DNA from: Haberlea rhodopensis
Lineage: Eukaryota; Streptophyta; Magnoliopsida; Lamiales; Gesneriaceae
Length of the DNA: 64,000 nt
NCBI GenBank assembly: GCA_907163345.1
Contig: CAJQUN010000013.1
Coordinates: forward strand, 11,945,042-12,009,041
Direction of reading: 5' to 3'
In this document: in pieces, positions 46,840-58,543 of the stretch
How positions within the stretch are numbered: the first letter of the stretch is position 1
Layout of the letters: each line of letters starts with the position of its first letter
The notes under the pieces: generated by a model
Database searches by the model: none
The model's input: only the letters and a program-made list of their open reading frames with translations
What the model was told of the DNA's origin: nothing
Made by a program: the position numbers and the translations under genes

Positions 46840-47246
46840 CAGGTTGCTCATTGGGGCTGTTAAGGGCCTAGGAAGTTATTGATAGCACATATTTATGCAT
46901 GATGGCATTAATGTTGTATGACATAGCAAATTGTTTATGTGCTATTATGATATGAAAAGTGGTATTGCTAACCATTGTGGTTGCAGGAATCGTGTGGAAC
47001 ACGATAGGATGACATTTATGGGGATGTCTGGCACTCCGTGTGTTATGTGCCAAGGAAGCTGGTTTTAAGAAAATCAGATAAAGGGATATTTCCGAGGTAA
47101 CATGTATTTTACGTTGTCTTGTTGACACATGATGAATGCAAAGTGGTGCATTGAGGTTATGATATATGTTATTGTGCATTGTTTTTGCATATGCATGTCT
47201 TGAGTCAAAGTTATCTTAGTAAGGATTTTAATGGCTTATGCTAAAG

Positions 47247-47384
47247 TCCATATGAAGCGATGAAGAGTCCCGCTTATATGGAGTAGCAACGCTAAAGTCC
47301 ATTGGAAGCGATGAAGAGTTCCGCTTACATGGAGTAGCAACGCTAAAGTCCAGTGGAAGCGAGGAAGAATTCCGCTTTCCTGGA
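47247..47384 (+). repeat. Three long hairpins, 51-bp period, with covarying stems
   Basis: 36-nt hairpins at 47247, 47298 and 47349. Outer stems are TCCATAT/ATATGGA, TCCAT/ATGGA and TCCAG/CTGGA; inner stem AAGCG/CGCTT is constant; loops are ATGAAGAGT-like. The outer pair changes together. Confidence 0.85.
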
Positions 47385-47652
47385 GTAGCAAGAAGCATTA
47401 AAATGTACTAATGATAAGGGCTCAGGATGAAATAAGGATTTAAAGAAGGATATCATGACATTTATTTGTGAAACCATACATTCTCATAATGTGTTTTTAT
47501 TATGAATTGAATGTGGATGCATAGCGTATATGGCTATTGTTGTTAACCCTGATGGTTGCAGGTTACAGGAAATATGGAGTATAAAAAGGAATGATGATTA
47601 TACATTCCAGGAGTCCTGCTTATGACAGTGAGAATTTTTATACTTATGCTTG

Positions 47653-47880
47653 ACCGCTAAAAATGTGGAGCGGGCGGGGATGCTCGCTTGCACATGGAGG
47701 CGGGGTATTCCATACGAAGCGAGGATGATATACCGCTTGTATGAAGAAGCTTATGCTTGTACCGCTAAAAATGTGGAGCGGGCGGGGATGCTCGCTTGCA
47801 CATGGAGGCGGGGTATGCCATACGAAGCGAGGATGAGATACCGCTTGTATGAAGAAGCGAGGATGAGATGCCGCTTGTTA
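47653..47880 (+). repeat. Two 108-bp tandem units, each with two hairpins
   Basis: Units begin ACCGCTAAAAATGTGGAGCG at 47653 and 47761. One hairpin pairs ATGTG with CACAT around AGCG...CGCT; the other pairs CATACGAAGCG with CGCTTGTATG, leaving one bulged G. The open frame through here only reflects the repeat. Confidence 0.85.
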
Positions 47881-48003
47881 GGATGATGATTCATTCCTAT
47901 GTGATGACACGGATGATAGCGGTGATGTGTCCCGCTGTGTCGATTTATATTCATTTCTCTATGAGGACACGGTTTATAGCGACGGTTCATTCCGCTATAT
48001 TTA

Positions 48004-48357
48004 TTGGCGATGGTTCATTCCGCCAGGTGTATTGATAGCGATGGTTCATTCCGCTATATCTATTGGCGATGGTTCATTCCGCCAGGTGTATTGATAGCGA
48101 TGGTTCATTCCGCTATATCTATTGGCGATGGTTCATTCCGCCAGGTGTATTTATAGCGACGGTTCATTCCGCTATATCTATTGGCGATGGTTCATTCCGC
48201 CAGGTGTATTTATAGCGACGGTTCATTCCGCTATATCTATTGGCGATGGTTCATTCCGCCAGGTGTATTGATAGCGATGGTTCATTCCGCTATATCTATT
48301 GGCGATGGTTCATTCCGCCAGGTGTATTGATAGCGATGCCTCTTTCCGCTACTATGT
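48004..48357 (+). repeat. Six 59-bp tandem units of alternating hairpins
   Basis: The exact 59-bp period starts at 48004, 48063, 48122, 48181, 48240 and 48299. Each unit has TTGGCGATGGTTCATTCCGC-CAG and ATAGCGATGGTTCATTCCGC-TAT. The loop is the same, but the stem pair switches from GGCG/CGCC to AGCG/CGCT. Diverged relatives extend to about 48505, including GACG...CCGTC at 48411. Confidence 0.9.
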
Positions 48358-48505
48358 GGACGATGATTCATACTCAGGTGTATAGCGAGGTTTCATGCCA
48401 CTTATTATATGACGAGGTGTCATGCCGTCGATTCTATAGCGAGGGATTTTGCCGCTATGTACTCAGCACAGGATTTTGCCGCCTTCGAGCGATGGGTGCT
48501 GATTA

Positions 48506-51016
48506 CGCACTATTATTGAGCGACGGAGACAGGTATGACGCTATATCACTAGCGATGAGGTATGAGATATTGCTATTTTATTAGCTTTATTGTAGCTGGC
48601 ATGCATTGATATACATGTTTATTATGCCTATTTTACTAGCATGTTAGTGGATGACATACGCTGATGTACATGTATCGTCACTAGTGGGCAATGTTTTAGA
48701 TGCCATGAGTTGGCATGTGTCGTCACGGGATGACGATGACGATGGTGTAGGAGATGTCTTATTAGACATGCATCATCGTTACGATGATCGATGCGTTGAG
48801 TATACGTATTCAGTGGTATGCCTTGGGTGCCAGTACCGAGCACAAGGTGGTGTGTGCGACACCGATGGACGTGACCCTTATACCGAGCGGGTTGCTCGAG
48901 GAATGGATGGATGCGCTGTACATGGGATTGTACCGCAGCTTACGATTGAGGCAATCATTTTACGAGTGGTGATACCCTTGAGGTATGCTCGTTGGAATGG
49001 CTTTTGGCCATGTGATTTGACGACAGGAGTAATCATGGAGGAAAGTACTCGCTTTCTGTCGATGTGACATGTGGTGGACATGGTCACACCACCCTTGAGG
49101 GTGTAGGATGGGTCCTAAGGGAGTAGGATCAGGTTATGTTAAGTACATAGGGACATTGGGTTGTCCAGGGTGTATCGGCATTGAGGAATGTTGGATAAAG
49201 ACCCACTACTCTATTGAGTTTTCTCCCATAGTATGATATACCATGCGGAAACGTCCGTCTTATTGGTAGGTTTGAGGTGAACCTAAAGAGGCAGAGACTA
49301 GGTTGTCTGCCGCGTGTGTGTAGCACCATGATGGGCTTGCTAGAGCCGTTACACTGCTCGTTGGAACCAAGTTTGGCAAATCGTAAGGTGATACGATGTG
49401 GATTGTGGTGGACTCTAGTAGTCACCATGTCATTGAGGTTAAGGTTGTTCATGCCTCACTGAAACGTGTATACGTTTATGTTTAATCTTGGAGACTTGTC
49501 TGGGACAGCTCAGGATGTTGGAGTACCAACAAGAGAGTCATCAGGTTGTTATTGACTCAATCTAAAGGAACCCGTGTATTGGGATACAATGGGTGTTATT
49601 GTATCCAGTTTTTCCGAACGATGGTTCGAGACTTGTGGATCTCGAGTTCGATGGCACTTCCCTTGCGAGGAAGGAGGTAGTATTATACCTATTTGGGAAT
49701 CTTGAAAGATTCGGTAAGTTGGTGCAAGTGGTGTTGATCTTGGGAATCACACCGTGTATTGTTAATCGTCGATTTTCATCCTCCACTGAGTAAGGAATGA
49801 CTCAGAATTGACGGTTGTGTTTGGGGCTTAGGGATATGTGGTAGATACCCGAGCCGAGTGCATTGAGTATGCATGCGACATCAGTGCTTAGGCAGGTATA
49901 CCGGTGAGTATACGGATGCCAGTTATTGATTTCCTCTCTGTTAAGCATAGAGTTATGCTATTTTTGGGATGGTTAAATCTCTAATGAGAGATATGGAACA
50001 CCTTGAGATTGGGAATCTCCATGGCACGATGTTTATGAGGAATAATCGTGAAGTTAGTTGACTCCCTTGAGGAGGGATTTTCTTGTGAGGGTTAAGGTAT
50101 TTCCCTTATTGGTGTTTTCCTTCGAGTTATGCGACAGCCTTCCCAAGTTTGGATTGTTAAATCCGAGGATTTTCAAGGGATGGCAGGATTTCGGATTGGT
50201 TGAGTGTCGCTGACGACACAAGCGTTGAGGATGCAATGGGTTTATTGCATGCCCCTTAAGAAATGTAAACTCTGCGGAGTCTCGGTTGTTATTTATGATT
50301 AGGACGTGATTCTTGGAACATCCGTAGGTGGACATCTTGCGAGATGTCTTTTGTTTGAATTTGTGGCCGTGAGTTGCCCAAATTAAGTTGCAATGAGGCG
50401 ACTACTCCTTCGATGGAGGAAGTTTGAAAGTGGAAACCAGGTTTGGTATGTGTACACCGTAGTTGTACTAGTGTTTCCCTCGTAACGATGTATGTTAGAC
50501 ATCGAGAGTCTTGGTAAAATATCATTGGATGATATCTACGATAGAATCAAGAGCGATTCGAATCCTTGCAGTTTCAGTTGACTAACTGCTTTTGGACTGT
50601 TAGCGTTGAGTGGTGCTGACGCTCTTTGACGTTATGATGGATTTGGAAGTCTACTCCACTCCAGAGTTTGACACGAGGTCAACGTTCTTACGGTTGAGGT
50701 GTCATTCAGGATGTGTTCGTACTGTTGTATTAGAACGAAGGATGACTGTCTGATCTACAGTCGTAAGTATCAGTTGATTCGCAGTCATGAGGGACTGACT
50801 TTTGGGATGACCCGCATCGAGGTACGTTTTACCTCTTGGGTGTTATGTTGGTTTTGGTATGTCGCTCTGTTTCAGAGTTAGATGAGAGGTAAGTATCCTC
50901 GCGTTTATTAATACGATTCTGATATGGTCAGGAATCGAGGTTATGGCTTCATGTTGTTGTGTAGCCTGGGTGTTACGTGATACACCAGTGCTAATTTCGA
51001 GGACGAAATTCTTTTA
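48506..51016 (+). other. Non-coding interior of element E with pol traces
   Basis: No long frame. At 50739-50762 a short frame reads DDCLIYSR, close to the gypsy RT motif DDILIYSR. Just before the polypurine tract, AATTTCGAGGACGAAATT (50993-51010) matches the motif after integrase in autonomous copies. The interior thus seems to descend from a gypsy pol region by heavy decay and rearrangement. Confidence 0.55.
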
Positions 51017-51027
51017 GTGGGGGATAT

Positions 51028-53670
51028 TGTGATGACCAGGGATTATAGGTGTTAATCCCGTAGTATTAATAATCCCTAAAGTGGTTTTACGTGGCGATTT
51101 GGGATTTAATCGAGGTGTTGGGCCTTCTGGGCTCGTTTATTTGGGCAGTTGGGATCGTTGGATCCAGAGGTTGAGATTGTATTCACATTACGGTGTAAAA
51201 CCTAAGAGTTGGGTTTTTAATGTGTCTCGGGATCTCGGGTGCTGGGTGAGCACCGGTAGGGGATTTTGGAGTTAGAGAGAGAGTTTTTGAAAACAGATGA
51301 TTTTTAAGGAATCATGATGTATTTGTGGGGCTATTAATTTTTCGGGGTATTTTTGCTATAAATACCATTTAAACCCAAATTTTAGACATAATTTCATTTC
51401 AGCCCTCATTTTTCCCTCTCTCCCCGCATGCGATTCCCGTCACCTCCCCTGCCCCGCCGTTTCAGGCGCTCCGCCAGCCGCCGTCCGGCCGCCGATCGGC
51501 GCGTGCGACCTATCACCGTCTTCGTCTCGACGAGGCGCTTCTTTCCCCTCCATCAATTCGAAGTTTCATCGCGATTTGAGGTCGAATTTTGAGAAAGAGC
51601 GGCGATCCCCAAATTCTAGGGTTTATCGATTTTGGTCGATTTTTCTTCCGTTTTCGTTTGGGTAATCATCCTAACCCCTTTTTCGTTATTTTCGTGCAAT
51701 TCCCTGCCATTTTTGTGTTCGATTTGTTCGGATTATTGTTGTTGGTGGGATTGGTTCGAAATTTTGGTTGTATGCTTGAAGTGGGTTCGAATTTGGGGGT
51801 TTTGGAAGGGTTGTGGTGATTCTTGTTATGGATTGATAAATTCATGTTGTAGATGCATTATGATGCTTCTTGGATTTCGAATTTTAGGGGCTTGGGTTTC
51901 GAATTTTAGGGATTTGGATTTCAAATTTGGGGGTTTGGCATGTAGGATGATTATTCATGCTATGGATTGATTAATTCACATTTTAGATGAATTATGGAAT
52001 TATTGGGTTCGAAATTGTGAGATTAAGGTTCGATTTTTGTAGGGCATTCTTGAACAAATTTCGATTGTCTCATTTATTTCCTTCCCTGCATGTACCCTGC
52101 CCCGGGTCTTTTAAGAGGATAATTGTCGTGTATTGACAATGTTGTGAGGGATATGGGTGTGCTTGAGCATAGGTTACATGTTCGTAAATAATGGTGAATT
52201 GTTTATCGTGTTAGCACATCATTCCTCGGGGCATGGAACTCGAGCAAGGCTTGGCTCGGACTTCGGAGATTTAAGGTACGTGCGACGTACGAGCATTTCT
52301 ATATATATGTGAAATGCATAAGGTGTTTTTGATTGCATTGAATGTTTTGCGTATGGTTATATATATATGTTGATATAGCCAAGGAATGACCCAAATCTTG
52401 ATATCGCCGCTTGCAGCGTGCGTGACACTAGAGTAGGATGACTCTTGCATGATATATGGGGTACTGGGTTTATTTGATTATGTTAGGGCATTTGAGATGC
52501 CTGGGAATGATCGTAAAATCATGTATTCTTCGTAAGACACTTGAGATGTCTAAGTTCGTAGAATCGTGTATTCATTATAAGACATTTGAGATGTCTAGGT
52601 TTGTAGACTCATGTATTCATTATAAGACACTTGAGATGTCTAAGTATAATGAAGGATTGGTAAAATAAATGCTAAGGCATTTGAGCTATCTGTGATTGAT
52701 AGCAAGGTTGTGAAATCAGTATTAGATATTGTGATATCTGTAATTGCATGTTTAATGAATTTGTAATCACTATATGTTGATATTCGAGGATCAGGCATGC
52801 GATGTGTAAATCAATGTGTTGATTTACTGATTTATGAGATTTGATGAGTTTGATGTTGTGAGAACAGGGACAGTACACGGAATCCCGGATGAGGATGTTG
52901 CCATCCAGGGAGTATCATTTAAATTCATTAGCATTTACCTTTGTTGTAAATTATGAATTTCATTATTATGATTATGGGATTTTGTGTATTGGTATGCTCA
53001 CCCCGTTGGGGGCTGTCTCTGTTGGGACAGGTGGACAGGTACATCGATGGCTATGGAGCTGAGCTCGAGCTGTTGATTTGAGGTACTCCCAGGATCGTGG
53101 TACCAGGGCTTGATGGAGCACGGTATCGTATAGAGTACCTATATATACACCTGAGGATTTATACATATTCATATTCATGATGCTCGCATGTGAGCACGAT
53201 TATACTTGTATATGGATTGTATATAAAGGCATGAGCCTTTCTCTCTTTCATTTAAGGTTGCATGCAATTAGGTTGAATTGCTAGAATGATATGAGAGTCA
53301 TTGGTGTATTATGTGGGTGTTGGAACCCACTTTTGTTGACATATGTGTGGTGTCTTCCCTGGCTGGGAATCTACTTGTATTACTGCTTTCTGTTGAGTAT
53401 TATGTGTTCCCTGGCCGGGAATTTTGTTATGTGTTGTACTCTGTTTTGGGATAGCTCTATTTATGGGGAGACTCTGCCCAAATTTTTGTAAAAGTTTACA
53501 ATGTGAAAAGTGGCACCAAGGGGTTGGTAAAGGGCAAACATATGAGTCTTTTATTGACAGGAAATGATTAAGTATCATCAGAGCTTCCCGATTGACATTT
53601 TATAGAAAGCATGTACCACACATAGTGGTTAATACACTAATCAAGGTTTTAAGGGCTTGGGGTCCTTACA
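51028..53670 (+). repeat. Element E 3' LTR (2643 bp)
   Basis: It is the partner of 44181-46823, offset 6847 bp. All small open frames and borders coincide, including the TATA box at 51357 and donor hairpin at 52276. Confidence 0.93.
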
Positions 53671-55302
53671 ATCAGCATGCAACCCAAGCCCTGTAGTGAT
53701 GCATCAGTATATAAAACAAATCTCTTGTTCTCCGTAGGAATCACCAATACAGGCGCTGATGTCAACCGGTGCTTCAACTCTTGAAAACTTTGCTCACAAG
53801 CCTCAAACCAATAGAATGACACTCCCTTTTGAGTCAACATCGTCAATGGCTTAGCAATCTTCGAGAATCCCTCGACAAAACGTATGTAATATCCGGCCAA
53901 ACCAAGAAAACTCAGAATCTCGGATACAGAAACTGTCCAACCAGAATTCGCACTTACTGAGCTTGGCAAACAACTGATGATCTATGAGGATCTGAAGTAC
54001 TGTACGTAGATGTCTCACGTGCTCTTCCTCACTTCTAGGATAAACAAGGATGCCGTCAATGAATACGATGATGAACTGATCAAGATACGGTTGGAACACC
54101 CGATTCATTAGACCCATGAAGATAGCCGGGGCGTTCGTCACACCGAACGGCATAACCAAGAACTCATAGTGCTCGTACTGAGTCCGAAACGCTGTCTTCT
54201 GAACATCCTCCTCTCTGACCCATATCTGATGGTAGCCTGACCTCAAGTCAATCTTGGAATAGAGTTTCGTGCCCTGCAACTGATCAAACAGATCATCCGC
54301 GGAAGAGGGTACTTGTTCTTTACAGTTGCTTTGTTCAATTGCCGGTAATTGATGCACAAACGCATCGAACCATCCTTCTTCTTAACAAACAAGACCGGTG
54401 CACCCCAAGGCAATACACTAGGATGTATGTATCCCTTGTCAAGGAGTTCCTATAATTGCACCTTCAGTTCCCTCAACTCCGTCGGTGCCATCCTATAAGG
54501 GGCACGAGAAATAGAAGACGCCCTTGGTAAAAACTCAATCCCAAACTCGACATCTCTACTAGGCGAAAACCCTAGAATTTCCTCCGGGAACACATCGGCA
54601 AATTCCGCAACCATCGGTATTTCCTCAGTCCTTAGCTCTTTTCCCCTTCTCCGCTATATCCACAGTATAAATAAGATAGCCCTTATGTCCACGTTCCAAT
54701 AGCCGTGACATTTTTATAGCTGATACCAACGGAATCTTTGGACGAGAACCATTCCCATAAAAGGTCCACTGATCAAGATGGAAACGAACAGTTCTCTGCC
54801 AGCAATCAACCACTGCCTGATATCTGTTCAGTACATCAATGCCCGCAATGCAATCAACGTCTGACATTCCTAAACTAATCAAATCCGTCTTCAGCTCATT
54901 GCCCTCAAAATAAATGAGGCAGTCAGATAGTAGTCGCTCCGCAATCACATTCATTCCGGTGGGTGTCGAGACCATAAGAGGCGTGGGTAACGGAGACTGG
55001 CACATATGATGTCTCTCCACAAAATCAGCCGATATAAAAGAGTGGGAGTCACTTGTATCTATCAAAATTAAAGTACGGTACGTAAATAAATGACACGTAC
55101 CAGCAATCACCTCCTCTGGGGCTGCTTCGGCCTGCTCTCTGGTCAGTGCATACACTTGCCCCTTGGGCGGTCCCACTGTCTGACCTCCCGATGGTCGAGG
55201 CATAATCTGCTGCCTCTGATGCACTGTCCTATCCTCAAATCTTGGCCTATTCATCCTTAATCTGAGTGTCCTCCCCAGTTGGTCGGTACATTGCTCTTTC
55301 AA
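53671..55302 (-). pseudogene. Gypsy D protease, RT and RNase H start, broken
   Basis: On the minus strand: GQVYALTREQAEAAPEEVIA, then the protease reads DTSDSHSFIS where the intact relative has DTGASHSFVS, so the flap-side Gly is lost. RT has KIDLRSGYHQIWVREEDV and FIDGILVYPR in place of FIDDILIYS, losing a catalytic aspartate. A deletion of about 100 bp joins CEFWLDS to VSEILSFLGLAGYY, removing the segment between. RNase H TDASLQGLGC is cut by element E. Confidence 0.88.
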
Positions 55303-56110
55303 TTCTCCTGCTTCCGGTTATTAGACTTCTTTCTACTAAATCGAGAAAATGAAGAAGCTCCATGAGGCTTAAACTATTCTCCTTGTGGCCTCAAGCCACC
55401 AGATGCCGGTCTTTGTGATGGAACTTGTGGGGGTACAACATCAGTATAAGCACCAACTCCGATCTCTGCTAATTCCGCTCTTGTGAGAGCATCATCAAAG
55501 GAACTGGGGTTGTTGAAGATAACCCGATCAAACAGCTCTGGTCTCAAACCCTTTAGGAAGTGCCTCATCTTGGCATGTCCATTGGTAGCAATATGAGGGA
55601 CATACCTCAAGAGTGATGAGTACTATAGAGCATGTCAGAAACAGTCATGTTGCCATGCTTCAAGTTGGTGAACTCGTCTTCCTTCATCTTTCTGGCAGCG
55701 GATGAAAAATATCAGTTCAGAAACCGGTTCCTAAACAAGCTCCAGTCAATCAGTACTCCTTGAGCTCTCAGCTCCATCACAGTTGTCTTCCACCACATGG
55801 AAGACTTCTTAGCCAGTTGAAACTCTGTCAGTCTTAACCAAGCAGTCTTGGCACAGGGTGCCGACACGAAGATCTGCTCTATCCTCTCTAACCATTCCTC
55901 TGCTTCTTCCCCAGTCTCAGTTCCCTCAAAACGGGGTGGATGGAAGTTCAAGAACTGTGTCAGACTCAGCTCCCCAGGTAATAACAACTGTGCTATCGGT
56001 CCCACGCCCACAGCCGGTGGCGGTAGAGGATTCGTCTGAGCAATACTAGCATTTACACTCCCTACATCACCCACCTCCTCATTGAGGTTCTCCAAATTTA
56101 TGGCCGCCAT
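55303..56110 (-). pseudogene. Gypsy D gag, broken and without zinc knuckle
   Basis: The ATG at 56110 gives MAAINLENLNEEVGDVGSVN and the gag core SLTQFLNFHPPRFEGTETGE, with stop at 55712. It continues in other frames (55374-55610, RYVPHIATNGHAKMRHFLKG). The CCHC knuckle expected between the Arg/Ser-rich stretch and the protease is not found; a deletion near 55290-55340 probably removed it. Confidence 0.85.
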
Positions 56111-56111
56111 G

Positions 56112-57255
56112 CTGTAATACAAGGGTTAACAACAATACCATAAATAATTCATGTATTACACCGTTAGATAACATGAGCAACAATATTCTAAGCATGTTAG
56201 TATAACAAATATATACACCAATATGCACCACATGCATAAACATGCTCACAAGTGAATACCTAGCCAACTTGTTGCTAAGGCTACCCTTCACTCATTCCCG
56301 GGTTATCTAACCACTGCTCTGATACCATTAATGTAAGGCCTCGCTACCTTAAGTATGGATATAAGTGCAATAAAAGGGCTAAACATGCATTCATCAGAGT
56401 ATAAGGTTCATAACGTGCCTTGAGCTTACGGATTACAGTACCAAATAAAAAGTTTTCCAAAAGGAATTAATTACATTCCCATCAAAATGAATGTAAGTCT
56501 ATAGATTTACTCTATCCTATGTAGAAACTATACAAAAGAATTCTTGTCTTGCTATACCAATAGCACTCCTCACATAACTAAATGCATCAACCCTGGCCTC
56601 AGCCCTCCATGTCAAAAAGCACCTACAATGACAACCCCCAAACCATGAGCATATAATAATCCATATTCAACACAATATGATTATAAGGCATAAATGCATA
56701 AACAGTAAATACAAAGCACTTCCTATATTCCAATGTATTTAAAACGCTCCCTTTGGCTGTCTCTGTACCATTACTCATAATCATAATCAATGGATTATAT
56801 TACGGTTCCACAATATAATTATTCCATCAATACTAATATCCATTCCCTAGTCTTGTTATAACAGTGTATTTTAATGCACCTCGCTTGTCATGACCGTGGC
56901 ACTAATACCCCTCGCTTCGACATATTAGGCATCGAATAACCTCGCTTTAATGTGACATGCGGCATTTACCCTCGCTTCACATATTAGCGGCAAATATTCT
57001 TTCCTCGCTACGATATGACAGCGGCAAGTATTCTATCATCGCTTCAAATGACAGCGACAAAGCATATAAAATCATCACTCGAATATGGGATATGCACCAA
57101 GCATCCAACATACATATATGCAATCACAATGCATAATTCAACATGTACTTGCATCCACGATGCACAATCCAATATAAACTTGCATTCACAGTGCACAATC
57201 CAATAAGTATATAAATATATGTTACCGTTTGGTGCCCGTACGTCTCTCTACGTAC
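56112..57255 (-). other. Putative leader intron of gypsy D
   Basis: Donor GGAAAG|GTACGT with loop AGAGAG and ACGTAC (57238-57255). Acceptor ACCCTTGTATTACAG ends at 56112, one base before the gag ATG. Length 1144 bp, against 1132 bp in the + strand gypsy. It spans the hairpin array and primer site. Confidence 0.6.
56316..56327 (-). other. Primer binding site of gypsy D
   Basis: The minus strand reads TGGTATCAGAGC, four bases after the LTR end; iMet tRNA type. Confidence 0.92.
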
Positions 57256-58337
57256 CTTTCCAAAATATAGAGTGTTGCAGGACTTTATCCCCCGCGCTGT
57301 GTTGCTACCTGGGAAGGCTCTACACAAGCGCACAACACAATATTAGATGTCAATTTATAGTCCAATACCAAAAATCCCATCAAATAACAAAATTCCATAT
57401 TTTCCACTATTCATGCCTCTCGATCGATCGGCCCCCGAGCTCGATTGATCGAGAGTTGATAACTTTTGTACACAAAATTTCTGCCTTCCTCGATCGATCG
57501 AGAAGACTCGCCGATCGATCGAGAAGTTTCATCGATCGATTGGGAGTTTTCACCGATCGATCGAGCCATGCGTTTTTTTTCCCAAAAATATTCTGCCATG
57601 CGCGATCGATCGAGGTCCCCCGCTCGATCGATCGCCGAGCCCTGTACTCACGAGAAATCTCCATTTTTGAGCATATGCCTCATGCTACAACAATACATAC
57701 CATTAACCATCAAACCTCCACAACCCAACACACTTTAAACTTCAATATACTATCATGAAACTACTCAAAATCTACTTTCAACAAGAACACAGCTATACAT
57801 GCCATTTTCTCCCAAATCATAACTCAGCTCAACTTGAATGTTGAACAATCAACACTACTAGTTTTCTTACCACTTTAGCTCCAACTCTTAGCAAGATTTA
57901 AGCAATTATATTGTAAGTTCCTTCCTCCTCCTTGCTTGCTAGATGATGGGCGATTTTGAGGGGGAAATTCAGGGGGAGATTTGTGTGATATGATAGAGTG
58001 AAATGAGTTGAGTGGTTGAGGATTAAAGTGATAAAGGGATGGGTGTGACATAGCGTGGTAAGTGTTTAATTTTTGTCCCAGTATTTAGCATGATGTATTA
58101 AAATATCCCTACATGATATTTTAAAGCATTTACTCTATTAAAATGCATAATGGCAACTAACTCAAATATATCATGCCAAGTCATAAATCCTCAATCATGC
58201 ATCACATGCCCTCTAAAATGTATTACCAGTTGATGCCCACCGCATAACTATACATTTTCCAAACCATAATAATAATCATAACACTATAATTATTATTTGA
58301 AGCCACAAAGCACATGTTTAATTTCAGGGATATCGCA
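56332..58337 (-). repeat. Gypsy D 5' LTR (2006 bp)
   Basis: It is the partner of 40234-42292, clearly more diverged than the other LTR pairs in this window. Its outer end is TGCGATATCCC instead of TGTGATATC. It carries about eight CTCGATCGATCGAG-type palindromes (57419-57640), the donor hairpin and the array (56878-57062). Confidence 0.9.
57419..57640. repeat. CGATCGATCG palindrome cluster of gypsy D
   Basis: CTCGATCGATCGG, CTCGATCGATCGAG, CCGATCGATCGAG and GCGATCGATCGAG occur repeatedly. In the 3' LTR copy (41345-41560) several are mutated. Confidence 0.85.
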
Positions 58338-58543
58338 TATGCTACGTTTGAATTGATGGATTTAAATTTCTTTGACTGATTTGGATGAGCTAAGTTTTAA
58401 TAAATTTTAAATTGACGGCATGGTAAGTTAAATATTTTCAATAGTAGTTGTGATGAATTTAAACTACTTATATCGTGGATGTCTATTAAATTCATTCTCA
58501 GAATCCCCTAATCAAATGAAATCCATAAATGCAAGTAGACTAA
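58338..58543. other. Spacer between gypsy D and MITEs
   Basis: ACGTTTGAATTGATGGATTT (58346) and, reversed, TTGCATTTATGGATTTCATT near 58540 weakly resemble each other, so another short inverted-repeat element is possible. No gene is seen. Confidence 0.3.

Larger units (their letters stand above)
44181..53670 (+). mobile_element. Element E: young 9490-bp LTR element without intact genes, TSD ATCAG
   Basis: ATCAG at 44176-44180 and 53671-53675. Two 2643-bp LTRs (44181-46823, 51028-53670) have matching lengths, borders and small open frames; I found no difference between them. It has an iMet primer site (46828) and a polypurine tract (GTGGGGGATAT, about 51017-51027). The 4.2-kb interior holds hairpin arrays and no gag-pol frame, only traces. 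This fits a non-autonomous LARD-type gypsy derivative copied recently by enzymes from another element. Confidence 0.93.
40234..58337 (-). mobile_element. Decayed gypsy element D with element E inside
   Basis: On the minus strand: 5' LTR 56332-58337, iMet primer site, gag-pol with many breaks, polypurine tract, 3' LTR 40234-42292. Flanks TATGT (40229-40233) and TATGC (58338-58342) are a target duplication with one change. It is related to the gypsy unit at 1192-9824 (same Tekay/Del-like protein set) but a distinct, older family member. Element E splits its RNase H. Confidence 0.9.

Noticed and set aside
48004..48357. Regularly spaced repeats that could suggest a CRISPR array
   Set aside because: Units are contiguous 59-bp tandem copies with no unique spacers, inside a plant LTR element, and no cas genes are present.
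47650..48584. Open frames through the element E arrays
   Set aside because: The frames follow the repeat periods (108 bp is a multiple of 3; the 59-bp array only stays open by chance) and have no protein-like composition.
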